Positions 1 to 7,088 of a stretch of DNA of 13,844 bases are shown here, one piece after another (the stretch's first letter is position 1; each line of letters begins with the position of its first letter). This stretch comes from Lachnospiraceae bacterium. GTDB taxonomy: Bacteria; Bacillota_A; Clostridia; Lachnospirales; Lachnospiraceae. The position numbers and the translations under genes were made by a program. The notes beneath the pieces are model-generated. The model made no database searches. It had not been told where the DNA came from and saw only the letters and a list, made by a program, of their open reading frames with translations. The stretch is taken from positions 1-13,844 of the forward strand of contig VSNT01000103.1 of assembly GCA_009774465.1 (NCBI GenBank), read 5' to 3'.

Positions 1-21
1 TTATAAATAAGTAAGTTGTGT

Positions 22-50
22 TTGACTAAAATATTATAATGCGATATAGG
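22..50 (+). promoter_or_regulatory. candidate sigma-A promoter for the XRE regulator gene
   Basis: TTGACT at 22-27 is followed after 17 bases by TATAGG at 45-50. A consensus TATAAT at 35-40 lies between them but has no -35 box at a proper distance. The leader to the start at 153 would be about 95 bases. This is a pattern match only, and the -10 box is weak. Confidence 0.3.
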
Positions 51-118
51 ATATGATTCTGCAACTGATATTTGCTTTTTAGAACTTATCAGATTCTTTT
101 ATCTTCTTTCCATATGCC

Positions 119-140
119 TTATAATAACAGGTAATTATAA
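119..140. promoter_or_regulatory. inverted repeat just upstream of the XRE gene, possible autoregulatory operator
   Basis: TTATAAT (119-125) and ATTATAA (134-140) form a perfect 7-bp inverted repeat separated by 8 bases. It lies directly before the ribosome binding site of the XRE regulator. XRE regulators often bind such repeats at their own gene, but AT-only repeats arise easily by chance in this background, so the assignment is weak. Confidence 0.22.
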
Positions 141-152
141 AGAAGGAGTACT

Positions 153-650
153 GTGAATATTATGAATACAACTATTATATCAAAATACTTACAATTCCTG
201 CGTAAAAGCCACAATTACACCCAGGAAGATTTAGCAGAAAAATTAAACCTGTCAAGGCAGGCTGTTTCAAAATGGGAAACGGGGACAACTATTCCCGATT
301 TAGAGGCCCTGCTGAATCTTTCCAGGTTATATGGCATCACGATAAACAACTTATTAGAACCAGACATTCCGTCTAAACGAATAAAGGACTTTGAACAAAT
401 ATCTTTCATTCCTGAAAAAGAATTAAAGGATACTTTAAAGCAGTTTGACATTGACTCTCTTGTAATTGCCTTAATGGGCGCATCTCCTGAAACAAATAAT
501 TTGTGCGAAAGGCTGTTTCCTGATGTGGACTTTGAGATAATCAGAAACAGAATTGGCAGAGTTAAAATTGAAACTGTTGAAAAAATGCAGAACCAGATTA
601 TTTCCATGATTAATTTGCAGGCGGTTAGCGAAAAAAGTATCGATAAATAA
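153..650 (+). CDS. XRE-family HTH regulator with a FliG-C-like C-terminal domain
   Basis: This 165-residue protein is probably a DNA-binding transcriptional regulator. Residues about 8-63 form a classical Cro/CI-type helix-turn-helix (TQEDLAEKLNLSRQAVSKWE followed by TTIPDLEALLNLSRLYGI). After a linker, residues about 86-154 read like the C-terminal repeat of the flagellar switch protein FliG, with ALMGAS at 106-111 and IGRVKIETVEKMQNQI at 134-149, close to the FliG pattern of ALKGAS followed by G-V-L-x-x-V-E-x-x-Q-x-x-I. The start is a GTG at 153, four bases after AAGGAG (143-148). An ATG at 162 is the alternative but lies 13 bases from that site. The gene stands alone, and no flagellar gene is in the window, so the tail is probably a protein-interaction module rather than a motility part. 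Its target genes cannot be inferred. Confidence 0.85.
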   Translation: MNIMNTTIISKYLQFLRKSHNYTQEDLAEKLNLSRQAVSKWETGTTIPDLEALLNLSRLYGITINNLLEPDIPSKRIKDFEQISFIPEKELKDTLKQFDIDSLVIALMGASPETNNLCERLFPDVDFEIIRNRIGRVKIETVEKMQNQIISMINLQAVSEKSIDK

Positions 651-652
651 TC

Positions 653-706
653 TTTAATGGGGCAGAATTTTCAAAATAAAAATCCTGCCCCATTAAAAAA
701 TTTTTT
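653..706. terminator. intrinsic terminator between convergent genes
   Basis: A 13-bp perfect stem pairs 653-665 (TTTAATGGGGCAG) with 685-697, followed on the plus strand by an A-run and then T6 at 701-706. It lies just after the stop codon of the XRE gene and just after the stop (726) of the convergent oxidoreductase. It probably ends both transcripts, more strongly the plus-strand one because of its T tract. Confidence 0.9.
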
Positions 707-725
707 AATTACATTGTAAATCTGT

Positions 726-2126
726 TTATCTTCCGCCAGCATGTGGAATGTTGGTATGCTCGGATATCTCTCTGCTGATTGTGCAGAGATCCTCCGTTGA
801 AAGGCTGTGGATATCCTCATTTCCAGTGATTCTGGCAAAGGTTCTTAATTCCTCTGCAGAACACTTTAAATAATTCTCCACCCGCTTTGCAGCAGTATCA
901 ATATGTAATCTTTCACGGAGTTTTTCATCCTGAGTAGCTACGCCTACCGGACACATTCCGGTGCCGCAGATACGGTACTGCTGGCAGGCTGCCGCTACCA
1001 TAGCCGCTGAAGCAATAGCCACAGCATCCGCTCCCATAGCAATTGCCTTTGCAAAATCAGAAGATACCCTGAGTCCTCCTGTAATTACCAGATCAATATC
1101 TGAACCTACAGAATCAAGATATTTTCTTGCCCGATAAAGTGCATAGATTGTAGGAACGCTGGTGGAATCCCTTATAATGGCAGGGGATGCTCCTGTTGCG
1201 CCGCCCCGGCCATCAATGGTAATGAAGTCAGGCTCTGCGTAAACGCAGAATTCCAGATCTTTCTCAATACGTCCGGCGGCAATTTTAATACCTATAGGCC
1301 TGCCTTCACTGAGCACGCGCAGATCACTTACCAGCTTCTTCAAATCCTCCGCGCTGTTTATTCCCGGGAATTTGGAAGGACTTATCACATCTTTCCCCAA
1401 GGGCTTATTTCTTATTTTGGCAATTTCAGGAGTTACCTTTTCTCCCGGCAGATGTCCGCCCATACCCGGCTTGGTTCCCTGCCCGATTTTAATTTCAATG
1501 GCATCGGAAGTTTTCAGATTTTCTTCTGTCACACTGTACAGATTCGGTACATATTCAAAAATATATTTATATGCCGCTTCCTTTTCCTCTGGAAGAATGC
1601 CTCCTTCCCCACTGCACATAGCTGTGCCGGCGACAGCGCTTCCTTTGGCCAGCGCAATTTTAGTCTCTCTGGAAAGCGCGCCGAAAGACATATGGGAAAT
1701 GTAAACAGGCATATCAAGCACCATAGGCTTTTTTGCATGTTTACCAATTACGGTTTTCAAAGATACCGGCGCATGTTCCTCTAAAGGCATGGGATTTAAC
1801 TGCGCCCCAAGCACCAGCACATCATCCCAGTTTGGCATTTTCTTCCGTGTTCCCATCGCCTCAATCGCCGATTTTCCGGTAACTGCCATTTCATGGATTT
1901 CCTTCATATACCGATAATCACTGTCCGTTTTGCGGGTTTCTTTAGGATAGCTTAAATCCATGTTCTCAGTCTTTGCAAAAACAGGCTTCTTTTCAGGTTC
2001 CGGCTGGAGCTCGAACTTCTCCGGCGGCTGTTTACAGATGGGGCATTCCGTCAACTGGGAAAATGTCTTTCCTTCTTTTTCCTCATCAAACACATATCCA
2101 CAGATACTGCATTTGTAGATCATCAT
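726..2126 (-). CDS. rubredoxin-like domain fused to a glutamate-synthase-type FMN/Fe-S domain
   Basis: This is a cytoplasmic flavin oxidoreductase of about 466 residues. The first 45 residues are rubredoxin-like, with Cys6-x-x-Cys9-Gly and Cys28-Pro-x-Cys31 to bind one iron. The rest matches the central FMN domain of the large glutamate synthase subunit: SFGALSRE, SGEGG, GQGTKPGMGGHLPG, DGRGGATGASP and ITGGLR (flavin and substrate-binding loops). A Cys381-x5-Cys387-x4-Cys392 motif, as in CGTGMCPVGVATQD, binds the 3Fe-4S cluster. There is no N-terminal glutaminase domain and no adjacent small subunit, so it is not a complete glutamate synthase; the true substrate is unknown, and the rubredoxin may pass electrons in. 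I chose the ATG at 2126, with the tandem ATG at 2123 equally possible, because AAGGAGGT lies at 2131-2138. The longer frame to 2168 has no such site. A candidate promoter lies at 2183-2211. Confidence 0.85.
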   Translation of the reverse strand: MMIYKCSICGYVFDEEKEGKTFSQLTECPICKQPPEKFELQPEPEKKPVFAKTENMDLSYPKETRKTDSDYRYMKEIHEMAVTGKSAIEAMGTRKKMPNWDDVLVLGAQLNPMPLEEHAPVSLKTVIGKHAKKPMVLDMPVYISHMSFGALSRETKIALAKGSAVAGTAMCSGEGGILPEEKEAAYKYIFEYVPNLYSVTEENLKTSDAIEIKIGQGTKPGMGGHLPGEKVTPEIAKIRNKPLGKDVISPSKFPGINSAEDLKKLVSDLRVLSEGRPIGIKIAAGRIEKDLEFCVYAEPDFITIDGRGGATGASPAIIRDSTSVPTIYALYRARKYLDSVGSDIDLVITGGLRVSSDFAKAIAMGADAVAIASAAMVAAACQQYRICGTGMCPVGVATQDEKLRERLHIDTAAKRVENYLKCSAEELRTFARITGNEDIHSLSTEDLCTISREISEHTNIPHAGGR

Positions 2127-2182
2127 AAGTACCTCCTTTTTTCTTTTCTGCATTTTGGCAGAAATCATATCCTTTTAAGCCT

Positions 2183-2211
2183 ATCGTAACAGTTTGGACT
2201 ATCCTATACAA
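2183..2211 (-). promoter_or_regulatory. candidate promoter for the rubredoxin/FMN oxidoreductase
   Basis: On the minus strand TTGTAT (2211-2206), a 17-base spacer and TACGAT (2188-2183) form a plausible sigma-A promoter about 57 bases upstream of the chosen start. It begins just outside the left copy of the 30-bp direct repeat, so the oxidoreductase keeps its own promoter independent of the cassette beyond. Confidence 0.4.
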
Positions 2212-2231
2212 GCATTTTCCATACGAATCAA

Positions 2232-2261
2232 TTACAGCAAATCTTTTGTTTCCACATTCCA
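2232..2261. repeat. left copy of the 30-bp direct repeat (permease gene 3' end duplicate)
   Basis: This stretch matches 3612-3641 at 29 of 30 positions; the one difference is A at 2254 against G at 3634. On the minus strand the right copy encodes the last nine residues and stop of the ABC permease (WNAETKDLL). This left copy would encode WNVETKDLL and stop, but no permease reading frame precedes it. A nearby 9-base match (ATACAAGCA at 2206-2214 and 3594-3602) suggests the duplicated segment may once have been longer. It is either an attachment-site-like duplication or the stub of a lost second permease gene. Confidence 0.85.
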
Positions 2262-2340
2262 CTGCCTCTTTGTTTTAAACTTATCCTTCTATACATAACA
2301 CCCATTTAAGCCATTTTAAAAGGCTGAAACTCCTTTAGTT

Positions 2341-2793
2341 CTATAATTTTTGACTTTCCTTACATTTTTGCTTATAAATCTCTTTCAAATCATCAATAGC
2401 CATTTTAACGTCAAAAGTGTGGAAACCAAGCCAGCATTCACTCATTGTTTCAGCATCAGCGATTTTATATATTTCATGACTATATTCCCCTGTGTAGTAA
2501 TGCCAATAGCGATAAGTATACCCTATCCAATACATTACTTCCGAGGAATAAGTTGTGCCAGCCTTTTTAAGCTCGCTGACTTCATCATTTAATTCCTCAA
2601 GAATATATTCTTCACCCGCCCATTGTAATCGATCATAGACATCATCAAGGGCAGCCGCAGTTTTACTGTTCATAAAAGATTTTATAAATGATGGACAATC
2701 CAATCCGGTTGTCAGAGCAAGTTCAAACAATCGTCCTTGTATATCACAGAGTTGACGCTTCTCAAGAGTAAGCTTTTCCTTTTTTTTATTCAC
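2341..2793 (-). CDS. partner protein of the DUF3990 module, candidate antitoxin
   Basis: This is a soluble protein of 150 residues with no signal peptide. Residues about 36-68 (FIKSFMNSKTAAALDDVYDR, then LQWAGEEYILEEL) resemble the DUF3791 pattern, where a conserved Y-D-x-L-H-x-x-G-x-E-Y-x-x-E-D/E segment occurs. Residues about 82-102 are aromatic-rich (YWIGYTYRYWHYYTG). The C-terminus is charged. I chose the GTG at 2793, four bases after the stop of the DUF3990 gene, because AGGTGA overlaps that stop at a usual distance. An ATG at 2820, inside the upstream gene, is possible. DUF3990 and DUF3791 proteins commonly occur as neighbours, which supports a toxin-antitoxin-like pair; the neutralising role is inferred from position only. 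Confidence 0.7.
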   Translation of the reverse strand: MNKKKEKLTLEKRQLCDIQGRLFELALTTGLDCPSFIKSFMNSKTAAALDDVYDRLQWAGEEYILEELNDEVSELKKAGTTYSSEVMYWIGYTYRYWHYYTGEYSHEIYKIADAETMSECWLGFHTFDVKMAIDDLKEIYKQKCKESQKL

Positions 2794-2797
2794 ACTT

Positions 2798-3529
2798 TCA
2801 CCTGCCTTTAATAATTTCATCAAAGAACCGACCATCACGACGATATTTCCGGCAAATTTCATCTGCCATTGCAACGCCTTTTGAACGCCTGGCTTCACTT
2901 TCCTGTTTTAGTTTATCCCGATCATTCCCGGTGAGTACTTGTTCATCAAGAATTTTTATTTTTTTACAGGCCTTTTCTGTTAAAGCTACGTATTGCTTAC
3001 CAAGCTTCAACGCCGCAAGACTGTTAATAAGCGCCATATCAGTAATATCTCCATTGAAAAAGCGATCCAGAACAACAAACATTCTATCGTTGGCAATATA
3101 TCCAATAATCATATCACAATCTTTGCTTAAACTTGCAAAACGATTATAGACAGTTGAATGTTTTATGAATTCCAATTTGCCGCGATTATATGCAACTAAC
3201 AATGCCCAATCTAATCCCACTTCCACATTAAAAATATTGAGATCTGATAGATTGACACTTAGCGTATACATTCTGGCATTAGGATAATTGCAAATTAAAG
3301 TAAGCGGCTGAGTTCGGTCAGTTCCCATATAAAATCCTTTTCCAAAATCGCAGTGTTCCCGGCTTATAGGGGCAATGGAACCGCAAATTCCTGATTTCGA
3401 GCCATGATAAAGAGTTACAGTTTCATCCGTTCTAATCATATGATTTCCTTCCAATTGAGAAAAATCAATATTACTGTCAGCACACAAATTTTTAACTTCA
3501 TTAACTTCTATAATTTCGGAACTTTTCAT
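2798..3529 (-). CDS. DUF3990 protein, ADP-ribosyltransferase-like candidate toxin
   Basis: This 243-residue protein carries a DUF3990 domain. Visible marks are LYHGS at 40-44, DFGKGFYMGT at 61-70, DMIIGYIANDR at 139-149 and KQYVALTEKA at 178-187, in the order usual for the family. The H of YHG and the GxGFY strand are the features that relate DUF3990 to the ADP-ribosyltransferase fold, so it may modify a host or phage target using NAD; enzymatic activity is inferred, not shown. The start is the ATG at 3529, with AGAGGT four bases upstream. The longer frame from 3550 lacks such a site. The residues after 190 form a basic, charged tail (KLKQESEARRSKG, YRRDGR). It is the first gene of a two-gene operon, four bases before the partner. 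Confidence 0.75.
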   Translation of the reverse strand: MKSSEIIEVNEVKNLCADSNIDFSQLEGNHMIRTDETVTLYHGSKSGICGSIAPISREHCDFGKGFYMGTDRTQPLTLICNYPNARMYTLSVNLSDLNIFNVEVGLDWALLVAYNRGKLEFIKHSTVYNRFASLSKDCDMIIGYIANDRMFVVLDRFFNGDITDMALINSLAALKLGKQYVALTEKACKKIKILDEQVLTGNDRDKLKQESEARRSKGVAMADEICRKYRRDGRFFDEIIKGR

Positions 3530-3570
3530 AGTGACCTCTTTGAGTTGCAATATAACATTTGAACAATCTG

Positions 3571-3599
3571 ATTATAATACATGAGGTATTGGAATACAA
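3571..3599 (-). promoter_or_regulatory. promoter of the DUF3990 module
   Basis: On the minus strand TTGTAT (3599-3594), a 17-base spacer and a perfect TATAAT (3576-3571) precede the DUF3990 start by about 40 bases. It lies just inside the right direct repeat, so the cassette carries its own promoter. There is no hairpin between the permease stop and this promoter, so read-through from the ABC operon is also possible. Confidence 0.7.
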
Positions 3600-3611
3600 G
3601 CAGGGAAGCAG

Positions 3612-3641
3612 TTACAGCAAATCTTTTGTTTCCGCATTCCA
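3612..3641. repeat. right copy of the 30-bp direct repeat, within the permease gene 3' end
   Basis: This copy is the last nine codons and stop codon of the ABC permease gene on the minus strand. It matches 2232-2261 at 29 of 30 positions, and the match starts exactly at the stop codon. Confidence 0.85.
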
Positions 3642-4316
3642 AACAGACAAAACTGCAAATATAATTGATATGGTTGTCAGAATAACAGGAAATACCCGAT
3701 TTCCAGCCAGTGAAAAGTCGCCAATATTTGCCTGTGTCAGGAAAATCAGTACAAAAGAAGTGACAATTGCTGCTTTCGATGACTTCATCATCATACCAAC
3801 AAACAGGGCAATAAAGCTCATGCTTACAATCACAACAGATTTTAACAAAAGCTGAACATAAAAGGACAGACTCCCCATATTAAAATCAATGGCAAATGTT
3901 GACTCCATGCTCTGTGAGCCCATGTAAATACAGGTATAAATCAGCAGCTTGGTAAATACCAGCGCAGCTAAACAAAAAAGCCATACTGCAAGCATTTGGG
4001 ACGCCAGAATTTTCTGCCTTTTGACAGGATAAGAAAACATCAGGTTCATTGTTTTGTTTTTATATGCGCTTACAATAAAAGAAGAGAGCATAACACTTGT
4101 AAAAATCAGAAAAGACATACTTGTAAATAACTCAACCGGCGCAGAAATCACATTCATTCCCTCCGCTGCATCCAGCGTACCGTCAGGATCTTCTGCAATC
4201 CCTAAAAAGGCCAGTGCAAATAGAAACAGACATAAAAGCACTGCCAAAATAAAGGCTGCCATAGTATATTTCCCGATATTATTTTTCTTCCATTCCAGTC
4301 TGATTAATTTTAACAT
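3612..4316 (-). CDS. ABC-2 type transporter permease
   Basis: This 234-residue integral membrane protein is the permease partner of the ATPase encoded just upstream. Six hydrophobic segments can be seen at about 19-40, 62-84, 106-131, 150-176, 182-195 and 209-225. A conserved cytoplasmic element after the second segment (NLMFSYPVKRQKILASQ, 91-107) is typical of ABC-2 permeases in BcrB/LanE-type exporters. The ATG at 4316 overlaps the ATPase stop by one base (TAATG), so the two are translationally coupled. The likely role is export or removal of a membrane-active peptide or antibiotic from the envelope; the substrate is unknown. The last nine codons are duplicated at 2232-2261. No terminator follows, probably because the DUF3990 cassette directly abuts the stop codon. 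Confidence 0.88.
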   Translation of the reverse strand: MLKLIRLEWKKNNIGKYTMAAFILAVLLCLFLFALAFLGIAEDPDGTLDAAEGMNVISAPVELFTSMSFLIFTSVMLSSFIVSAYKNKTMNLMFSYPVKRQKILASQMLAVWLFCLAALVFTKLLIYTCIYMGSQSMESTFAIDFNMGSLSFYVQLLLKSVVIVSMSFIALFVGMMMKSSKAAIVTSFVLIFLTQANIGDFSLAGNRVFPVILTTISIIFAVLSVWNAETKDLL

Positions 4317-5260
4317 TACCTTATTCCCCCTTCTGTCAGCTTTAAAAAATAATCCTCAAGACTTTCTGCTTTTTTACCTATGGAAATAATCTCTACTCCG
4401 TTTACAGACAGCACGCTTACTAATTCTGTTGTGTCAATTCGGTCGTTGTAAATCCGAATCTCCTGTCCGTCAATCACCTTAAACTGATCCAGTTCCAGCT
4501 TATCTGCCAGAACATAGGCTGCTTTCTTCACGTCGGCAGCAGCAAGCGTAATATACCCGGTATTTTTCTCTGCAATCTCCTTCATTGAGACTTCCTTCAT
4601 CATATTTCCATGATGAATCACACCGATGGTGTCTGCAATGCTTTCCACTTCGGAAAGCAGATGGCTTGATATCATAATTGTAATTCCATATTCGCTGCAC
4701 AGCATCCGGAGCAGATCCCGTAACTGCTTCATTCCGGCAGGATCAAGTCCGTTTGTGGGCTCGTCAAGAATTAAAAGTTCAGGCTTACACAGAATTGCCC
4801 GGGCAATTCCAAGGCGCTGCTTCATTCCCAGGGAATAACTTTTCACTTTCTTTTCTGCTGCCTCCGATAATCCCAGCATTTCAAGGGCATTTTCCACACT
4901 GCCGGACATATAATAACCCATATACTCACAATGAAGCTGTAAATTTTCCTTTCCGCTCATATGCTCATAAAAACTGGGAAACTCAATCATACTTCCCATT
5001 CTTTTCAGCACTTCATAGGAAGCAGGCCTCAGTTTTTCTCCAAACAGCCATACTTCTCCGCCTGTAGGCTTCCAGAGATTTGTAATCATCTTCATCACAG
5101 TTGTTTTGCCTGCTCCGTTAGGACCTAAAAACCCGTAAATCTCTCCTTTTTTTATATGAATATTTACGTTTTTAACCAGATCTTTTCCACCAATGGTTTT
5201 TGTTAATTGATTTGTCTGTAAAATATTTGGCATATTCACTGCCCCCTTTCCAAAAACCAT
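4316..5260 (-). CDS. BcrA/LanF-type ABC transporter ATP-binding protein
   Basis: This is the cytoplasmic ATPase of an exporter, about 314 residues. Walker A is GPNGAGKT at 46-53, the signature is SLGMKQ at 143-148, Walker B is LLILDEP at 162-168, and the switch histidine is in SSHLLSE. The C-terminal extension of roughly 90 residues, ending ESLEDYFLKLTEGG, is characteristic of the bacitracin/lantibiotic-immunity subfamily. I chose the ATG at 5260 because GGGGAGG lies five bases upstream. An ATG at 5233 (MPNILQTNQLTK) has a weaker AAGGGGG site and would fit the family's usual N-terminus better, so the start is uncertain by nine residues. It is third in the operon behind the two-component genes, which probably induce it. 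Confidence 0.92.
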   Translation of the reverse strand: MVFGKGAVNMPNILQTNQLTKTIGGKDLVKNVNIHIKKGEIYGFLGPNGAGKTTVMKMITNLWKPTGGEVWLFGEKLRPASYEVLKRMGSMIEFPSFYEHMSGKENLQLHCEYMGYYMSGSVENALEMLGLSEAAEKKVKSYSLGMKQRLGIARAILCKPELLILDEPTNGLDPAGMKQLRDLLRMLCSEYGITIMISSHLLSEVESIADTIGVIHHGNMMKEVSMKEIAEKNTGYITLAAADVKKAAYVLADKLELDQFKVIDGQEIRIYNDRIDTTELVSVLSVNGVEIISIGKKAESLEDYFLKLTEGGIR

Positions 5261-5322
5261 TATAGCCTCCCCGTTTTTCAAAACTCTTGCACAATTCTTA
5301 CAAATTTCTTTCGCGGCAGGTT

Positions 5323-6267
5323 TTATAATATTTTTTGCAGCCTGACTGTAAATACTGTCTTTACATTCGGTTCACTTTCCAGCATAATATCTCCACCCAT
5401 CTGTCTGGCAAGATTTTTTGCAATGGTAAGCCCCAGCCCATTCCCCTGCACCTGACGGTTACGGGAATCTTCCACTGTGTAAAGTCTTTCAAATACATTG
5501 GCTGCAAACTCTTTTTCAATCCCCCTGCCCTTATCCACGATATCAATAAAAACAAAATTTTTTTCTTCCCACAAAAAAAGCCCCATGTATTTTCCATCAC
5601 TCCCATAGCGGATTGCATTTGACAAAAGATTACTTAAGATTCTGTCTATAGACTCCTTATCCCCCTGCACAAAAAAATTCTGCTCCGGAATAGAAATTTC
5701 CACAGCAAATTCTTTTGAGAGAAGCAGTTCGTAAAACCCAAGCACATTTTCTCTGCACAATTCATTGATATTTATTTTCGTTAATTCAATATTCTTATCT
5801 CCGGCTTCCAGCTTTGCCAGCGTAAAAAACTGATTTATAAGCTCCATAACCTGCCGGGCCTTTGCTTCCACCTTCTGCAAAGCTTCCCTATTGTCATTTT
5901 CTTTATTTTCCATCCCCATGATTTCCAGATAGCCTAAAATAACCGTCAATGGCGTTTTGATATCATGTGAAATATTTGCAAGCATCTTCCTTGTAGAAAT
6001 CTCCTGTTTCCGATAATCTGTTTTTATTTTCTGCCGGTCTAAAAGCATCCGGTTCATCTGCCCGCATAAATTCATCAAAACCTTATTATCTGTAAAAACC
6101 ATAATCTTTTCATCACTGTCCTTATCTAAAATATCTGACAGTTTTTCACTGATTTTTCTTAATTTATCCTGAATGCCTTTGTTAAAAACAAACTGCTGAT
6201 AGCATACAACTGCAATCAGCAGAATGATAATACAAATCAGTAAAAATATGATTAACCAATCACTCAT
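5323..6267 (-). CDS. membrane sensor histidine kinase
   Basis: This 314-residue sensor kinase has a single transmembrane helix at about 4-28 and practically no extracellular loop. A short linker leads to the dimerisation helix with the phosphorylated His101 (ANISHDIKTPLTVILGY). The ATPase domain shows the N-box NLLSNAIRYG with Asn213 and Asn217, DKGRGI at 245-250 and GNGLGL at 275-280. It should autophosphorylate and pass phosphate to Asp51 of the regulator encoded upstream, whose gene it overlaps by eight bases. With only one membrane helix and no extracellular domain, it may take its signal from the transporter or from a membrane event. This last point is inference from the layout. Confidence 0.93.
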   Translation of the reverse strand: MSDWLIIFLLICIIILLIAVVCYQQFVFNKGIQDKLRKISEKLSDILDKDSDEKIMVFTDNKVLMNLCGQMNRMLLDRQKIKTDYRKQEISTRKMLANISHDIKTPLTVILGYLEIMGMENKENDNREALQKVEAKARQVMELINQFFTLAKLEAGDKNIELTKININELCRENVLGFYELLLSKEFAVEISIPEQNFFVQGDKESIDRILSNLLSNAIRYGSDGKYMGLFLWEEKNFVFIDIVDKGRGIEKEFAANVFERLYTVEDSRNRQVQGNGLGLTIAKNLARQMGGDIMLESEPNVKTVFTVRLQKIL

Positions 6268-6958
6268 TTACGTCTCCCCCCAACTTATATCCAATCCCCC
6301 AAACCGTAACAATATATTGGGGATTACGGGGATTATCTTCTATTTTGTTCCGCAGCCTGCTGATATGGACATTCACTGCATTTTCATCTCCTAAATATGC
6401 ATCCTTCCACACCAGAGAATAAATTTGTTCTTTGGTATAAACTTTTTGTGGATTTGCCATCAGAAGCTTTAATATTTCAAACTCCTTTGCGGTCAGTTCT
6501 ATCTTTTCACCCTTTTTCACAACAGAATAATCATTGGTATTGATGGAAAGACCGCCTCTTGTTATGCTGGTCTCTTTGCTGTCTGCTGATGCCGCATATT
6601 TGGTGTTTCTTCTGATATTTGCTTTGATTCTGGCCAAAACTTCCGTTACGGAAAAAGGCTTTGTTACATAGTCGTCCGCCCCAAGCCCCAGCCCCAGTGT
6701 TTTATCAGAATCTGTGTCCTTTGCAGACAGAATAATGATTGGAACCATGCTTTTTTCCCTTATGATATTCATCACTTTCATTCCATTTATTTTAGGAATC
6801 ATAAGGTCAAGCAGCACCAGCGCATATTCTTCTTCAAAAAACCTTTCGCAGGCACTTTCTCCATCATAGGCTGCTGCCACTTCAAAGCCTTCTGTTTCAA
6901 GAAAGTTTTTCAGCATATCACTGATTTCCACATCATCCTCAACAAGTAATATTTTCAT
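6260..6958 (-). CDS. OmpR/PhoB-family response regulator
   Basis: This is a 232-residue DNA-binding response regulator. The receiver domain (about 1-118) has the acidic pair in VEDD at 7-9, phosphoacceptor Asp51 (LLDLMIPKINGM), Ser78 and Lys100 (VTKPFS). The C-terminal winged helix ends with the usual VNVHISRLRNKIEDNPRNPQ and YIVTVWGIGYKL elements. I chose the ATG at 6958, giving MKILLVEDD, because GGAG lies six bases upstream and the length is typical. The frame open to 7027 adds basic residues without family similarity. It is the first gene of the operon with the kinase and the ABC exporter, and probably activates their promoter when the kinase is stimulated. Confidence 0.94.
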   Translation of the reverse strand: MKILLVEDDVEISDMLKNFLETEGFEVAAAYDGESACERFFEEEYALVLLDLMIPKINGMKVMNIIREKSMVPIIILSAKDTDSDKTLGLGLGADDYVTKPFSVTEVLARIKANIRRNTKYAASADSKETSITRGGLSINTNDYSVVKKGEKIELTAKEFEILKLLMANPQKVYTKEQIYSLVWKDAYLGDENAVNVHISRLRNKIEDNPRNPQYIVTVWGIGYKLGGDVNE

Positions 6959-7036
6959 TGCTAACTCCATGCCTTTCCATATGCGCTTTCCTTTTTGGCG
7001 CTTCTTCCACAATTTCTCAGCCCGCACCTATTCATC

Positions 7037-7065
7037 ATTACACCACTAACCTGGCAATTCGTCAA
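7037..7065 (-). promoter_or_regulatory. promoter of the response regulator-kinase-ABC operon
   Basis: On the minus strand TTGACG (7065-7060), a 17-base spacer and TGTAAT (7042-7037) give a good sigma-A promoter, with a leader of about 70 bases to the regulator start at 6958. The long palindrome at 7089-7330 ends 23 bases upstream of its -35 box. Confidence 0.6.
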
Positions 7066-7088
7066 CATTCTAAAGCATGACATTCAAT

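Larger units (their letters stand above)
2232..3641 (-). mobile_element. putative cassette carrying the DUF3990 module between direct repeats
   Basis: Two 30-bp direct repeats, 1380 bases apart, enclose a self-contained unit: promoter at 3571-3599, a DUF3990 gene and a partner gene in a tight operon. The repeat is exactly the last nine codons and stop of the ABC permease gene, which therefore remains intact. Many integrating elements behave this way when they enter the 3' end of a gene. No integrase or transposase is present inside, so the unit would need help in trans, or it is a remnant. An old tandem permease duplication followed by replacement is the main alternative. Confidence 0.4.

Noticed and set aside
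2262..2290. Possible continued permease homology beyond the left 30-bp repeat.
   Set aside because: The codons before the repeat read KDKFKTKRQ after a stop and do not match the permease's hydrophobic final helix, so the homology ends at 30 bp.
2298..2330. An AGCC-ATTTTAAAA-GGCT near-palindrome after the DUF3990 partner gene as a terminator.
   Set aside because: The symmetric arms leave no loop and no T tract follows on the minus strand.
3559..3855. A plus-strand frame of 98 codons beneath the 3' end of the permease gene.
   Set aside because: It is antisense to a clear ABC-2 permease and has no ribosome site or recognisable domain.
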